Positions 1-12,089 are shown, counted from the stretch's first letter. The stretch: 64,000 nucleotides of DNA from Diphasiastrum complanatum (GCA_029204225.1 CM055113.1:33157250-33221249), one strand, 5' to 3'. Numbers and translations: made by a program. Notes: generated by a model from the sequence alone, not told the origin.

Positions 1-469
1 AAGGGAAGCTTCCGGAGAGCAAATTATTGCTCACATCAAGCTCGAAAAGGAGCTTCAGACATTTAAAGCTAGAAGGAATAGTACCTTGAAAATAATTAGA
101 GTTTACATGAAAGATAGCAATGTATATGAGCAGGCCAAGCTCCATCGGAAAAGCTCCTGCAAGCTGCGCCTGATTAAGCCCAATTCCACTCACCACCCTA
201 TCAAACTTGGCGTCAGGAGGAGGTGAGCAGAAGACACCTCGATAGCTGCAAACATCCGTGCCAACCCATGAGCCTGTGATGTTCTTCGGATCGCTTGTAA
301 TCACTTTCTTCCATGCCTGCAGTGCCACGAATGCATTTTGAAGACTCGGATTTTTAGCAGGATTTGGAGGTGGTGCAGTGCTCATTCCTGTAGGCCAAAA
401 AAGCATTGACGATAAAGAGATCAGTTGCAACGTCCCAAGAAAACCTGATGGCTTGCCCCCTCCTCTCAT
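1..469 (-). CDS. LRX-type leucine-rich repeat protein, 5' part (cut by window edge)
   Basis: Start codon is at 469-467 on the minus strand; the frame stays open to base 1, so about 156 residues are visible. The order is a signal peptide, a Pro-rich linker, the LRX N-terminal motif (NPSLQNAFVALQAWKKVI), the VGTDVCSYRGVFC motif, and the first LRRs. It is a paralogue of the genes at 34774 and 49720 and lies in the opposite orientation. LRX N-terminal domains sit in the cell wall and bind RALF peptides in angiosperms; that role here is inferred from the family. Nothing visible is broken, but the C-terminal two thirds are outside the window. Confidence 0.85.
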   Translation of the reverse strand, partial: MRGGGKPSGFLGTLQLISLSSMLFWPTGMSTAPPPNPAKNPSLQNAFVALQAWKKVITSDPKNITGSWVGTDVCSYRGVFCSPPPDAKFDRVVSGIGLNQAQLAGAFPMELGLLIYIAIFHVNSNYFQGTIPSSFKCLKLLFELDVSNNLLSGSFP

Positions 470-1310
470 TATCGTTTGCTTCTAATCAAATCAATAAACG
501 CAAGTTATCACTTATCAGACTGCAAAAACCTTAAGATTTGATCTGGCACTCTTTTGCTGCAGTGGCTGACAAGTCCATGTGTTTGCAGTAAAATAGGGAA
601 GTGCTTGTACTCTCAACTTTAATCCAAATGATATCTGGCTGGCAGCAGCTGCTCCTTCACTTCTTTCTTTTACAAAATATATTCGCGGCTGAAATCCTCG
701 AATATCTATCTGATGACTATTTGTGTCACCTTATTGGGTTGTTATTCCTCACAAAAAATTCTACGTCCAGCTCATGATTATCGCCATCGTGACGATCCTA
801 CTCCATCAAGTAGCATCTCGCTTTTCTGATTAAATTTTTACATTCCTTCCATGCAAGTGACAACGTGAATTAGGAGCACGTCTTGCAAGCGAGCAATTGG
901 GTGATCATTGTTGGTGACAAAACACAAGAAGCACTGACTTTCTCCTTCTCCTCACTCACTGGCAGCCGCAACCACCATAGTGGAGGCAGGTCTTACCTTA
1001 GTGAGGTCACATGATACATCAAATAGCTTCTTCTTTCTTATCCCATTTATGAACATGGCTGAATTTTTTATTTTTCAATCATCAACTTGAAATCATTCTT
1101 ATTAGAATCTTTCTTTATTCTCCCATCTCTTTACATGACCTATTTTCTACTTTTCAATCCAGATTTTTACTTTTTAATCTTGAACTTGCCTCCATTGTCT
1201 TTTAGGGGACTATGGAAGCTAAGTCTTTTTCAATTTTGAGCTATTAATTGATTCTAACAAAATTAGTTAATTTATTTTGACATTAGCCAATTGGCAAAAG
1301 GACTTGAGTC
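470..1310 (-). promoter_or_regulatory. Upstream region conserved among the three LRR gene copies
   Basis: Reading away from the start codon, this DNA aligns by eye with 33955-34773 and 48640-49719. Shared landmarks are AAGGTTTTTGCAGTCTGATA about 50 bases before the ATG, the GATGGAGTAGGATCGTCA block, and the GGCAGC/GTGAGGAG block. Conservation over this length indicates that promoter and 5' UTR were duplicated with the gene. The (GA)n found at the equivalent place in the 34774 copy is only one or two units here. Confidence 0.55.
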
Positions 1311-3090
1311 TTTTTTCATGAGCTTTGGGTTACACACAACTAGTTTCAAAACTCCCTTGCAATATGTGTTCATGGACCGAGTCCAAACAATTCATAGATA
1401 GAAGACCTTTGGAACGAGTGAATACAACTTATTCTAGCACGCCACCACATATTACAGTAGCTATATGGATGCAAATTTTGACCTAAAATGGAATTTTTTT
1501 TTCTTGCATGTCGCATTTGTTTAAGAATTGTCAAATTTGTTGCCAATATTAGACTATGGTGGACGTCTGAATTCGACATCCGTTATATGTCATATTCTAA
1601 CATATTTACTTAGTGTCGAAATCTAGCACTATCTTCAATCTTTTGATGGATAGAAGACCCTTGAAAATCATATGACAAATGCCGAGATGTAGGATTTTCA
1701 TGTCTTATTGTACATGTCATAATTTGACATCTATAATAATAATGTAAAAAATACTTATTTGGAAACATTTTTGCAACAACATAACTAGCATCTTTGGCCT
1801 AAAGAGGTAACAATCTTTGCAAGCTTGGTAGAAATCGTAAGCTTGGTATTACATTGATTGGATGTTGGAGGAGCAATGTTATTTTTTAAAAGTATCATTC
1901 TTTCTTAGGTAAAATTTAGGTGATGTTTACATTGCACAAATTGGTCGTTTTCTTGCTCTCTCTTCCTATTATTCACCATTCACAACTAATTTTATGACAC
2001 AAAGAGATGACTTGTTTGAACTTGATTGTTCACTCATCTTTTGATTTACTAAATGCACGATTTGCATAAATTTGAAACAAATCAAGTAATCAATATAAAG
2101 AGATATATGCTATATATGTTTCCTATATATTTCTTCTTTGACAATATATTCATTCACTAAGGAGTGCTATACGGTCTTCTTTACTGATTATATGCTTGCA
2201 TTCATGTTTATAAATCAAAAGATCTCAAATGAAAACACAATGGAGTCGATTGTAGCAACATCAAGTACTCCAAAATCTCATAAAGCTATGACGCCTATAG
2301 CAACATCAAGTACTCCAAAAGTATGACTCGGTCACCTTCAAAAATGGGTTTTGATGATTTACCTCAACGTGTCAATTGTTTTTGTTGCTTCACCTCAACA
2401 TGTCACCTGGTTCTGAAAGCTACCTACATTCCTTTGCTTATCTCCCAAGCACTATTATTCTATTTTTGAAAATGTTATATACTCAGTAAAAGATAACGAA
2501 CTAGGAAGATCTTCAATATCAGGCTCCAACTTAGATCTCAAAAAACAAGTAACTAGATAAGTTTTTCTAGATGAAGAGAATCACTACATTTGATCATGAT
2601 ATTTGCCATTGTTTAGTGAACACCATGAAAGTCACTAAATATATGCGAACATAGATGAAGCGCCTATAGAAATATATATTATAAATGAGATCTTGAAAAT
2701 AATTGCTCGCAATAATATTACGTAGAAAAATAGCCTAAAATAAAATGGACCCCATTTTTTGGCTATAGCAAAGGCTTTTGGTGTGCAATCCAAATTTGAA
2801 ATAGAAGTTGTGAATATGGCCTGTTGAAAGATTTAATACCCTATTACATGCATATTTTTTGTGAATGGTTACTTTTTGATGCAAAACCCCAATGAACCTA
2901 CTCAATTCATGAAGATAACCATTTTATATAAAGAAATATCTAATGGAAGCGGCAATGACAAGGTTATTCAACGATACATCGAAGATAAAGACATGTACAT
3001 AAATAAATCTAAAGGAAGGACTATGTCTCGAAGGGCAGTTATGAAACGACATGAAACTTAATAAGAAGGCTAGCCCTAAGAGCAGAACAT
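1311..3090. other. No gene recognised; AT-rich intergenic DNA
   Basis: I see no reading frame with family signatures. A 24-base direct repeat (AGCAACATCAAGTACTCC core) occurs at about 2257 and 2298. The 66-codon frame at 2861-3061 has no recognisable domain and was not called. Confidence 0.5.
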
Positions 3091-3099
3091 TCTAGAAGA

Positions 3100-3415
3100 T
3101 TCATTTATTACGCCTCAAGCAGATGTTGCAACCTTCCACGTGCTTGCTTCTCATTGGAGAAAAGTCACGTGACAAGGATGTCACCTAGGAATGGAACACT
3201 TGTAAGGAATTAGTTAATTAAATTGAATAAGAAGTGACATATTGGTTACTAAAGAGTTGCGCACTTTCGCACTCGTTCCCTATATGTACACCACTTACGC
3301 TTCAATACAACCACTGAGTTTTTTAGGAGATCATAGAGAGAGTTTGAGTCTTCAAGTTTTCCTGCTCTCTGCTTTCATAAGCTTTCTACTTGCTGAGTTC
3401 TTCTATTTCTAACAA
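3100..3415 (+). repeat. Possible solo LTR or LTR remnant
   Basis: The stretch has LTR-like layout: a TATATGTACA box near 3280, then CAATACAA, pyrimidine-rich DNA and a final TAACA followed by ATTGGTA. No partner LTR or coding region could be tied to it. Confidence 0.22.
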
Positions 3416-3475
3416 TTGGTAAGCCTTATCTTGTCGGATGTGCTTGTGATTGTAGCTCTGGTCAAACACTCCCTT

Positions 3476-3950
3476 TGTAGTGGGTTTCTTTCCTTGCCTA
3501 ACCTCAACCCGAGATCTAATCAATCTAGCATCAAAGAGATGAAGTTAGTTCCCATGAGAGCGATAGTATAGTTCAGATTTCAGCATGAATGGAAGATTCA
3601 AATCTAACTCTAACATCCATTAACCCTAAGCATTAACACTAGATTCACAACAAGATAGCTTACTCTTTCTCTCTCTCTCCCTTTCTCCTTCATAGAAAGT
3701 ATAATAACATGCAATCCCAATAACAATCAAATCCAACAATTAGCAAAACACAAATAAAGCATGAGAGATGGAGGAAAAGCGATAGAGAGTAAGGACATAC
3801 ATCAATCCATTTCACAAGAAAACCAATCTGCTTTATTAAAATGAAAAAATGGAACATGTGTAGGAACTCGAGTTGGTCCCTTTTTATAGTAGAGAGGAGG
3901 ACCCTGACCTCTAAATCCTATTGGTCCATTTCTGCCCCCCTAATTATTCA
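3476..3950 (-). repeat. Truncated LTR of a Ty3-type element
   Basis: Read on the minus strand this matches the second part of the LTR at 22536-23388, including the TACTATAAAAAG box (3884-3895 region), the CAATAAAGCAGATTGGTT segment and the terminal GAAAGAAAC...CTACA. Its first portion is missing, an internal block of about 120 bases present in the other copy is absent, and it is not followed by a primer site, so it is a 3' or solo LTR remnant in inverted orientation. Confidence 0.7.
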
Positions 3951-3988
3951 AATTTAAAAAAGGGCCGATAATCGGATACACTAATTAG

Positions 3989-4232
3989 CAATGCAACATG
4001 TTTGATATGAGAATAGTCGGCATCAATATCTTTTGCTTTTGTATGTTTGAAACCACATCCTAACCGGTGATATTGGTTGCCGATACTTCTAAATGTCCGT
4101 TGACAACCAGCTTTTAATCCAAGAACATTAAATGCATTAAAAACATCTGAAACCACAATATTAAGCAGTCTCTTTGGGGAACGACAACATTTTATACTAA
4201 ATATCCTTACAATTAAGATAAGTATATCGCGA
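3989..4232 (+). repeat. Extra copy of Ty3 protease-region DNA
   Basis: About 240 bases repeat, with scattered changes, the sequence at 6768-7000 (shared GATATGAGAATAGTCGGCAT and CAATATTAAGCAG blocks). It sits directly before the primer-site-like motif at 4247, where the end of an LTR would be expected. Confidence 0.75.
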
Positions 4233-4246
4233 CATATGCTTATTTT

Positions 4247-4264
4247 TGGCACCATTGTTGGGGA
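4247..4264 (+). promoter_or_regulatory. Primer-binding-site-like motif (tRNA-Asp type)
   Basis: TGGCACCATTGTTGGGGA resembles the primer site used by plant Ty3 elements primed by tRNA-Asp (TGGCGCC...). It precedes the gag-like reading frame. The usual LTR end is not found immediately upstream. Confidence 0.5.
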
Positions 4265-4289
4265 CTGCTAATCTGTTGGATTTAGATAT

Positions 4290-7000
4290 TTGTCAGTTAT
4301 AGATGAATGCCAATTGCAGAAAGCAGATCAAGCAGTTCTAGAGTTGAGCATTTGGAAAGATACCGAAACTTTCGTGAGAACTTTTTCAAAAGAATTCAAC
4401 AATCCTTTTAACGTGGCTCACCCCCTTTTACCACCTATCAAGAAGCTGAAGTTTATTTCAATAACCTACTCGATAAACCTAAACCTGAACTTCCTGGGAC
4501 TGCTGGCAATCCTGATCCAAATTCAGATCTAGATCCAGATTCAGATTTAGATCCAGAGTCAAAACTAGACCCTGATCCTGATCCTGAGTTAGAACTAGAT
4601 CCAGATCCCGAGTCAGCAGATCCAGATCTAGACCCTGACCCTGACCTTGACCCTAATCCAGATCCAAATCCAGAGTCGAAACCGGACCTTGATCCAGATC
4701 CTGAGTTAGAATTGGACCCTGATCATGATCTTGAGTCAGAACCAGATCCAGATCTTGTTCTTGATCTCGAGTCAGCAGATCCAAATCTAGACCTAGACCC
4801 TGATACTGTTCCAAATCCTGAACCAAAAATTAAAACATCTCACTCACAATTCAATTCCAGTTCGAAAATCAAGTATGATTACTTCAAGGAAGCTTCTTCG
4901 GATGATGCTGATAGCTACGTCTCCTAGTTTGAATCCATTCCTGTTTTCAATAGTGAGCGAACAAATGCAGACAAACTATGCATATTCTCTGGTCTGCTAT
5001 GGAAACAAGCCCGAATTTGGTATAGCCAAATGGATCGACCTGCTAAGAGAAGCCTTTCTTACTCAGTTTCATGAGATTGGTTGCTCTACCCAAGTGCTTG
5101 CATGATTGAACTCTATGCAAAAGAAGGAGACAAAGTCTTTGAGAAGGTACACCCGAAAGGTAAAAAACTTAATTGGAAAATTGGTGGGTGTTTATCTTAT
5201 TGCAATGCAGATAGAATGATACCTTGTAGGGCTGCCAAGAAAGATTGACAGGTACTGCTGACAAGGACCCATGAATACCATGAATGAAGTCATTGCAACA
5301 GCAGAGAACTATGAAACGTCTAAGATTGCTTGGAAGCAACGTTCCAGCAAGAAGACAAAGAAGAAATCATGAACTTCATCTGATAATTCGAGCTCGGAAG
5401 ATGATTCATCCGATAGTTCAGAGTCATTTTCTTCCAGTGACGATTCCAACACAAAGAGCTCAAACTCTTCTGAAGATGATAAGAACCACCGGAAGGAGAA
5501 AAAGACTAAAAAGAAGTCCAAGCCTCCTACAAAGAATGACAAGATTTTGAAGAAGAATATCTCAGATCTATCAAGGCAAATGCAAGATTTAAAAATACAC
5601 ATATCCGAAGTATTGGATAAGTGGCAAGGCACTTTTTTCCAATCCAAATATCTGGTGTACTAGATTTGGAGCACCAAGTCACTCTAACCATGAATTTAAA
5701 GCTAAACAAGTTTCATATGTTGAGAGTGCAGATGGAGATGTTTTATATGTCTATGAAACAGATCCAAAAGAGCACTACCGTTATGTTCAAGGATCATCTG
5801 CACCAACGTTGCAACCCAAACCAAAATTTGGACCAAAGCACTTTGTACCTACTCAGACAGTGAGCTCAAACCAGAAGACTGTTTATGCACCAATCAGTCT
5901 ACCACCAAAGAAGCTGGCAGACAACTGTTATGGGCTATGTCCTGTTATGTTCAAATTGACATCAAGTTGTAGACTGCCCAAAGCCTCAAAAGCCGAAGGT
6001 GATGTACAAATATGTCCAGACTCTAGCAGGTGCAAAACCAGAGATAAAGAAGAAGCAGGAAGATGTAGTCGTATAGAGAATTGAATGCTCCGACGAAGAC
6101 ACACTACTGACCACTGATACCAATTGGCCAAGTGATTTTAGTCTCAACTTGAAGCACTTCAAAATCACCCAAACCAACGAAAGAGAGTTTACCTAAGACT
6201 CGGAAGAATAAGCAGAAGCATTCGACAAAGATGTTGAAGAACAAGTCTATTACTCAAAAAGACTTGAAAGACGATTCTGATTATGACCGAAACGCTACCA
6301 AGCTGTTTAAGAAGGATGCTGCAGAGGAAGCGAAAACTCTAATCAAAGATGAACTTAAATCTAATCCGCTTCAAAAGAAAGTCACTTTTGAAAACAAGGA
6401 GGAGGAAGTTCCATTAAGCTCAAAACTATCCAATGTTGTTATGGACTTCAGGCTGCAAACAAAGAAGCAATATGACATTGTTTCATATATCGGCTCCTTG
6501 AGGCCGAATGTCACATTCGAACAGTTGCTATCTGACAACAACTATTATAGGAAGCAGCTAAAGAGTCTATCACATACAAGGAGAAAGAAGAAGATTTCTC
6601 TACCTGAGATATCCCTTCTTGCAGTTGACCTTGGAGACCTAGGAGCACCAGAGATTGACATCTCTATCTCAGGATATTTGATTGAAAAAGTACCAATTGA
6701 CTACGGGTCAAGCGTTAATATTATGACAGAAGATACGACACATGCACTTGGACTTACTGATATGCAATGCAACATGGGCGATATGAGAATAGTCGGCATC
6801 AATATCTTTTGCTTTTGTATGTTTGAAACCATATCCTAGATGGTGATACTGGTTGCCGATACTTCTAAATGTCCTTTTAATCCAAGAACATTAAATGAGT
6901 TAAAAACATCTAAAATCACAATATTAAGCAGAAGTCATTTTGGAGAACGACAATCTTTTATACTACATATCCTTACAATTAAGATAAGTATATCACGACA
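4290..7000 (+). pseudogene. Ty3/gypsy gag-protease relic
   Basis: Degenerate gag then retropepsin on the plus strand. Visible parts: an N-terminal gag segment, a long acidic Asp/Pro/Glu repeat (4508-4836), a gag core fragment with KQARIWYSQMD near 4990-5030, and at 6231-6839 an open 202-codon frame ending in a protease segment. The active-site region reads VPIDYGSSVNIM followed by TEDTTHALGL; it keeps the Asp, but the next residue is Tyr. Upstream frames hold several stops and shifts (for example 4925 and 5104). Reverse transcriptase and integrase are absent. Gag packages element RNA and the protease cleaves the polyprotein in autonomous relatives; this copy should be inactive. Family assignment rests on the protease motif and the tRNA-Asp type primer site. 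Confidence 0.65.
4508..4836 (+). repeat. Asp/Pro/Glu codon repeat inside gag
   Basis: Tandem GATCCAGAT / GACCCTGAT units encode about 110 residues made almost only of Asp, Pro, Leu, Glu, Ser and Asn, with no stop. A higher-order unit of roughly 45-50 residues (DPDPELELDPD ... ESADP) is seen twice. Lys occurs only at isolated positions. Confidence 0.85.
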
Positions 7001-8221
7001 AAAGACAAAGGTTTGCAATCTAATTTGGGTCGAAGAAAATGACTACAATTATATGCTAGTAATCAGAGCATGCAACAAATCAAATGAGAGACAGAGAGTA
7101 ACAAGTTTTCACATAGTCCCTCTTGATAAGTCAAGACCAAACCCTTTGAACCCTTCAATTTATAGCATAACAGATAAAAACAAAGCTGTATAAAGTACCA
7201 TAAAGCAAAGCAAGTTTTAGGACACTCAGCTGTTACCTACCACCATTCCACACAACAAAACCACACAAGTTAGTTACATGAGAAAGACAAGTGTCATAGT
7301 TGAGCATCAGTTGTTATCCATGTCCGAAACGAGATCACTACTCTATCAGCTTGATTGCAATTTACAAATAATATGTCCAATCTTTCCTATCATGCATTTC
7401 ATATTTAGCAATACATTTTGCCCTTTAACGAAACCGTATCAAGGCAGATGCCATTATGATCAGTATAAGAGCAAAAAGGATGTATTAAGTTCACATAAAA
7501 AAACATTAGTAAGAAGCTATTATTTATTACACAAGTGAAAAGAGATGTGACTTTGACCAAAGTACAAGTACCAGGGCAGATCCGTGCCATACTAGCCCCA
7601 AGAACATCCCATGCAAAGCGTTTGGGAGTTCTTGTACCTTATGGCTTGGGAAAATCCATGCCATTTAAGCACGTCAAAATCAAACTCCGAGAACATTCAT
7701 AGCAAAACTCACAACTGCTGTACTTATGTTTTATTTCTAAGAAATACTTGTATCTTTTAGAAAGTAAAAAAATCATCATTTTAAACGTAGATCCATGCGG
7801 TATAAGCAGTCTTTACGGAATGTAGAGCTAAGAAAGACTTTATTTTACGTAGTATTAGAACTTCCACATGTATGTAGGCACCATATTGTAGCATGAGGTG
7901 AGACTACCTTCCAGATTTATGTAGCATTTTGAAGTTTCATACCTGAATACAAGAAGAGGTCATTTCCTGCGAGCTACCCATCTTCTTTTTTGAGTAAAAA
8001 AAACCGCTTACGTGCTATCGATAATGCACCAAAAGTATTGAATTAATGGTAGTGCCATTTCATAACAAAAACTCATAGTCTTTTATTGGTGTTATAATCA
8101 ATCAAACGTTACTTCAATGTCAAAGGCAAGTACTATTGTTATGCATGTTCACAAAGTTGCAACTTAAGAGTCCATTGTTCATATGTAAGCACTTCTACGA
8201 AATAGTAGGTTGTTGTATACT
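7001..8221. other. No gene recognised
   Basis: Short frames at 7278-7538 and 7405-7590 show no family motif. The region separates the Ty3 relic from the 3' truncation point of the copia element. Confidence 0.5.
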
Positions 8222-10758
8222 TTACTCAATGATTATTTCATTTTGGACATGCTTGATATAGACATTTGACTCAACAAATAGAGGTTTGAAGCCTAAGGAA
8301 CGTAGTGCTTCGTCCTTCTTTCTATACCATTGTCTGATTGCTTGTTTCAGACCATAAATGCTTTTATTGACCTCCCTCTGAATTTGGTAACTCTTTTTCA
8401 TCTTCTGCTTGTTTTTCTTCTGTCGTCGTTGGTTGCTCATAATAGTTTTTGAGAATTTCATAGCCGACTAGATCACTGTTTGCTATGTATTTTGTCTCAT
8501 CAAATTTAACATCTCGAACAACTTTTATCTTGCCAGTTTAGGGTACATAGACACGATAATATGATGAATGTAACTTGAATCCTACTAGAAAACCTTGTTT
8601 TGTCTTTTCATCGAGTTTCTTTCTCAGCTTATTTGGTATGTGCATATACACTGTGCATCCAAATGTCCAAACATGTGCTAGATTTGGCTTCAACTTCCAC
8701 CATATCTCATGAGGAGTTTTATCTGGTATTCGAGATTTCAGAATACGATTCTGAAGATAATTTGATATAGCCGTTGCTTCTGCCCACAATTGTTTTGGTG
8801 CCTTCGCATGAGCCATCATACACCTTGCAGCTTCCATCAGAGTACGATTTTTCCATTTAGCTATTCCATTGTGCTGAGGTGTGTATGATGCAGTCTTTGT
8901 ATGCACAATACCTCGATCAGTACAGTAAGCCTTGAATTCATTGGAAATGTACTCACCTCCACGATCTATGCAAATTTGCTTCAGCTTATTGCCTATCTGC
9001 TTCTCAGCCCAATTCGTATACTCAATGAATTTCTCAAAAGCTTTAGATTTAGTATGAATAAAGTATACCACAACGAACTTGCTGAAGTCATCAATAAACG
9101 TAATGAAGTACTTTGCATCACCCAATGACAATACTCCAAATGGTTCACAAATATCTGGATGCACAATTTCACGTACCTTAGTTGCTTTACAAACATCCTT
9201 ACTGAAAGGTGTTCTAGTCATCTTGCCTTTAAGATAGGATTCACAGGTAGTTCGAATATCTTTACTTTTGATTTCGACTCCTTGAATTCTCTGACTTTTG
9301 TTGGCTTGGTACAGGGCTTCCATGTTCATGTGACATAGCCTCTTGTGCCACAGTACATCTGTCGATTCCTGAATTTGATTGACTTGTTCGATTCTTGTTC
9401 GAATGTTCATGTGATATAAATTTTCTTCTTTGTTGCCTTTAGCAACCAAGTTATCTGAATCTTCCTCGAACAATTTACAAGAGTTTTTCGTGAAGGTTAC
9501 TGACATGCCTATATCAACTATCTTAGGTACATATAGAAGATCTTTATCAAGAGTAGGGACATAGAGAACTTCCTCCAGTTTCTTGTCACCCTGATTCGTG
9601 TCTAGCTATAATACACCAGTTCCATCAACCAAGTATTTAGAACCGTCTCCAAGTATAATGAATCTCGAATAGTTCGTCTTCTTGTACTCAGACAAAAGTT
9701 GTTTCGAGGAAACAAAATGTGAGGTGGCTCCCAAATCAAGTACTACTTCTCGAATTGAATTAGAAGAACAACATAGATCAGCACTAACCAATGCTGCTGA
9801 GTTTCTTGTTGCATTGTCTTCTGCTGCTTTGGAGCATTCTGCTTTGTCTTCGACATAGTTTGAATCTGAAGGTTTGCTTCGATTATGCTCTTTTTTGTTT
9901 CTGGGATTTTGATAATTGTCTACTGTTGCATGACCCCGCTTATGACAATGGATGCATTCAATCTTTGGATTTAACCAACACTTTTCTTCTATGTGACCTG
10001 ACCTTCTGCATCTGTTGCAGATCTTCTTATCACTAGAATTCTTCTGTTGATTTCCAAATTGTTGTTCATCATTCTTAGACTCATTCTTCTAAGACGACTC
10101 CCTCTTAAACTTAAACTTCTTAGAAGATTTATTCTTCTGAGTAAATAGAGCATTTTCGGAATCACCATTGTTGTCATAGCCTTCACGAGCTTCTACTTCC
10201 TCCTTAACTCCGTCTATTGCCTTTTGAAGTGTCATTGTCGCATCTTTCGCCAATAAGGTTCTTGTTGTGTGAAATGACCTGGGTAGTGCTCGAAGAAAAT
10301 AACTAAGCTATTTTTCCTTAGAAATTGTATTTTTTACACCAGAATTTTGCAAGAAAATAAACGGTTCATAAGTTTTCACACGAATGTGTTCAGGTCTTTG
10401 TCGTCCCATTGTAGGTAAGTTAATTGGTCTTCCAAGAACATGATCTGATTACGATCGAGTCTCATTCTTGCAATTCTTCCCATAAATCCTTTGCGTTCAA
10501 AATTAATATAAGATCTAGCATTATATTGTCATGCACTGAAGACACAATAATTGCTATAGCTTTGTCATTTTTTAAACTCCATTCTCAAAGTTCTTTGCCA
10601 GGAGTAGCTACTGGCTTCTCCTCAAATGGTTCTACCCATTGCCATAGACCTTCGCCCTTCAATAAGAGTGAAGTCTTTAATTTCCAAATCAAGTAGTTTA
10701 AACCTTCTGGGTCCAAAATCGTAGTGAGCTTAGCCTGAATATTAATGATGGATGACAT
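8222..10758 (-). pseudogene. Ty1/copia gag-pol relic
   Basis: Minus-strand order matches copia: gag (start at 10758, LNYLIWKLKTSL motif), a zinc knuckle at about 10020 (CNRCRRSGHIEEKC), protease at 9780-9610 (LDLGATSHF; the usual DSG Ser is Leu), gag-pre-integrase (LWHKRLCHMN), integrase core 8538-9350 and a reverse-transcriptase piece at 8222-8461 (KSIYGLKQAIRQWY). In the integrase the second Asp is kept (CIDRGGEY), but the catalytic Glu of the usual NGxAExKNR block is Lys here (NGIAKWKNR). Stops and shifts break gag and the protease-integrase join. The element stops within reverse transcriptase; RNase H and the 3' LTR are missing. Confidence 0.88.
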
Positions 10759-10828
10759 CTTCTAATTTTTTGAAACACTCCAGATAGCGGCTTGCTGATG
10801 GATATATGAGAATGCTGAGAGGGGTGTG

Positions 10829-10938
10829 AAGATACCACTGTATCGACTCTGATTAATTCTGATATCACTATATCAGCTTTGAACCTGTATACTCTGACAC
10901 CACTATATCAGATTTAATTCCGTATGCTCTGATACCAC
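10829..10938 (-). promoter_or_regulatory. Copia primer-binding site with upstream tandem copies
   Basis: The functional-position site is TGGTATCAGAGC on the minus strand at 10937-10926, one base from the LTR end, complementary to initiator tRNA-Met. Three diverged copies of the same site plus LTR-end bases lie at about 10892-10907, 10858-10873 and 10829-10843, spaced 29-36 bases. Confidence 0.8.
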
Positions 10939-11862
10939 TGTAGGAAAAGAGAACACGATGAAAGTTTGAATAAATCTAACTAATATCAGTGTCTTCAATC
11001 GGGACTGTGTCTGATCTATGTACTGATAGAACAATGTTTTCCTTGAATTGAATATGCGTGCGAAAATAATATGCAGAAGTAAGAGGCAACTTAAGACAAT
11101 TTAGACAATAAGAAACTATTGATCAAAAACGAATTTTATAACTCTGAATCTGATTCATCAATATACATCTCTTGCTGTCTTATCTTGCTGTTGTGTCTCT
11201 GATTGAGTGAAGTGAGTGTGTTACAACGAGTAGTGCACATGTATCTATATTGCTACAGGACAGGTCTTTTGGCCCTTTAATGCTGTAACAGTAGATATTT
11301 AACCGTTTACGACGGTTGACATTCAAATAGATGCTCTATTTTCAGGTTCAAATAATTTTTGTTCGCGAATTATTCGCAACAGTCTATCTCTTCATCTCAG
11401 CTTTGTGTTTCGTGAATTGTTCACGACACTTGTCTCTTCACGACATTTTCATCTTTCACAAATTGTTCATGACAAATGACAATTCTTGAACTTGAAGAAG
11501 AAATATAGAATATTTCACAAACTGTTCGCGACAGTTTTGCAATAGGTGAGTTTGAAGAACAGTCCAGAAGATTTCGCGAATTGTTTGCGACAATTTTGCG
11601 ACATCTGAGGTTTGAACAAGAAACAGAATATTTCGTGACAAGATTGTGTTTGCAAATCTTTCGAGCTTCAACAAGAAAGCCACGAGCTTCTACATGTAAT
11701 TGTTTCTCAAATCGTTCGCGCATCTTTCGAGTTGACTGCAAGAAAAAGTTCGCAAATCCTTCGAGGTTGATCATGAATAAAATGTTTTGAGTTCGCGTTC
11801 ATTTTTTATCCTTTGTCAAGTAAACTACGTGCTTTGTTATTAGAATCTAGATCTGTTCTACA
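10939..11862 (-). repeat. Copia 5' LTR, 924 bp
   Basis: Bounded by TGTAG (10939) and CTACA (11862) and abutting the primer site. About 400 bases of it match the LTR at 55395-55850. The part between 11360 and 11780, which is U3 in element orientation, carries at least six imperfect copies of a TTCGCGAATTGTTCGCGAC-like palindromic motif. On its right it abuts Helitron-like DNA. Confidence 0.8.
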
Positions 11863-12089
11863 TTTGGGTTCACCGTCATCGTGATAAACAAATTGGGAGA
11901 TACCAACTCCCTAACGATGGCATAGCATCTTGGTATTGCTGATGCATATAACGCAGTGAACCAATGTATGAAGATGGAAACACTACTCGCATTCCTATGT
12001 CGCTAGAGGATTGAGCTCCCATGGCATCAACAATACCACTACGAATTCTCCTACAAAAATTGTGTTGATTATTGTAGTAGTAGTTCAAG
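11863..12089 (-). pseudogene. Helitron Rep helicase-like domain, distal half of a split frame
   Basis: Minus-strand translation matches the Helitron_like_N domain: PSSYIGSLRYMHQQYQDAM and NYYYNNQHNFCRRI. It continues, after removal of the 7.6-kb block, from the piece at 19975-19687. The equivalent uninterrupted stretch at 16660-16900 shows the same order of motifs. The distal end is cut by the copia LTR. Rep proteins of this family nick and unwind DNA in rolling-circle transposition. Confidence 0.75.

Noticed and set aside
2861-3061. 66-codon frame with Lys/Arg-rich end
   Set aside because: No family match, not near any supporting feature.
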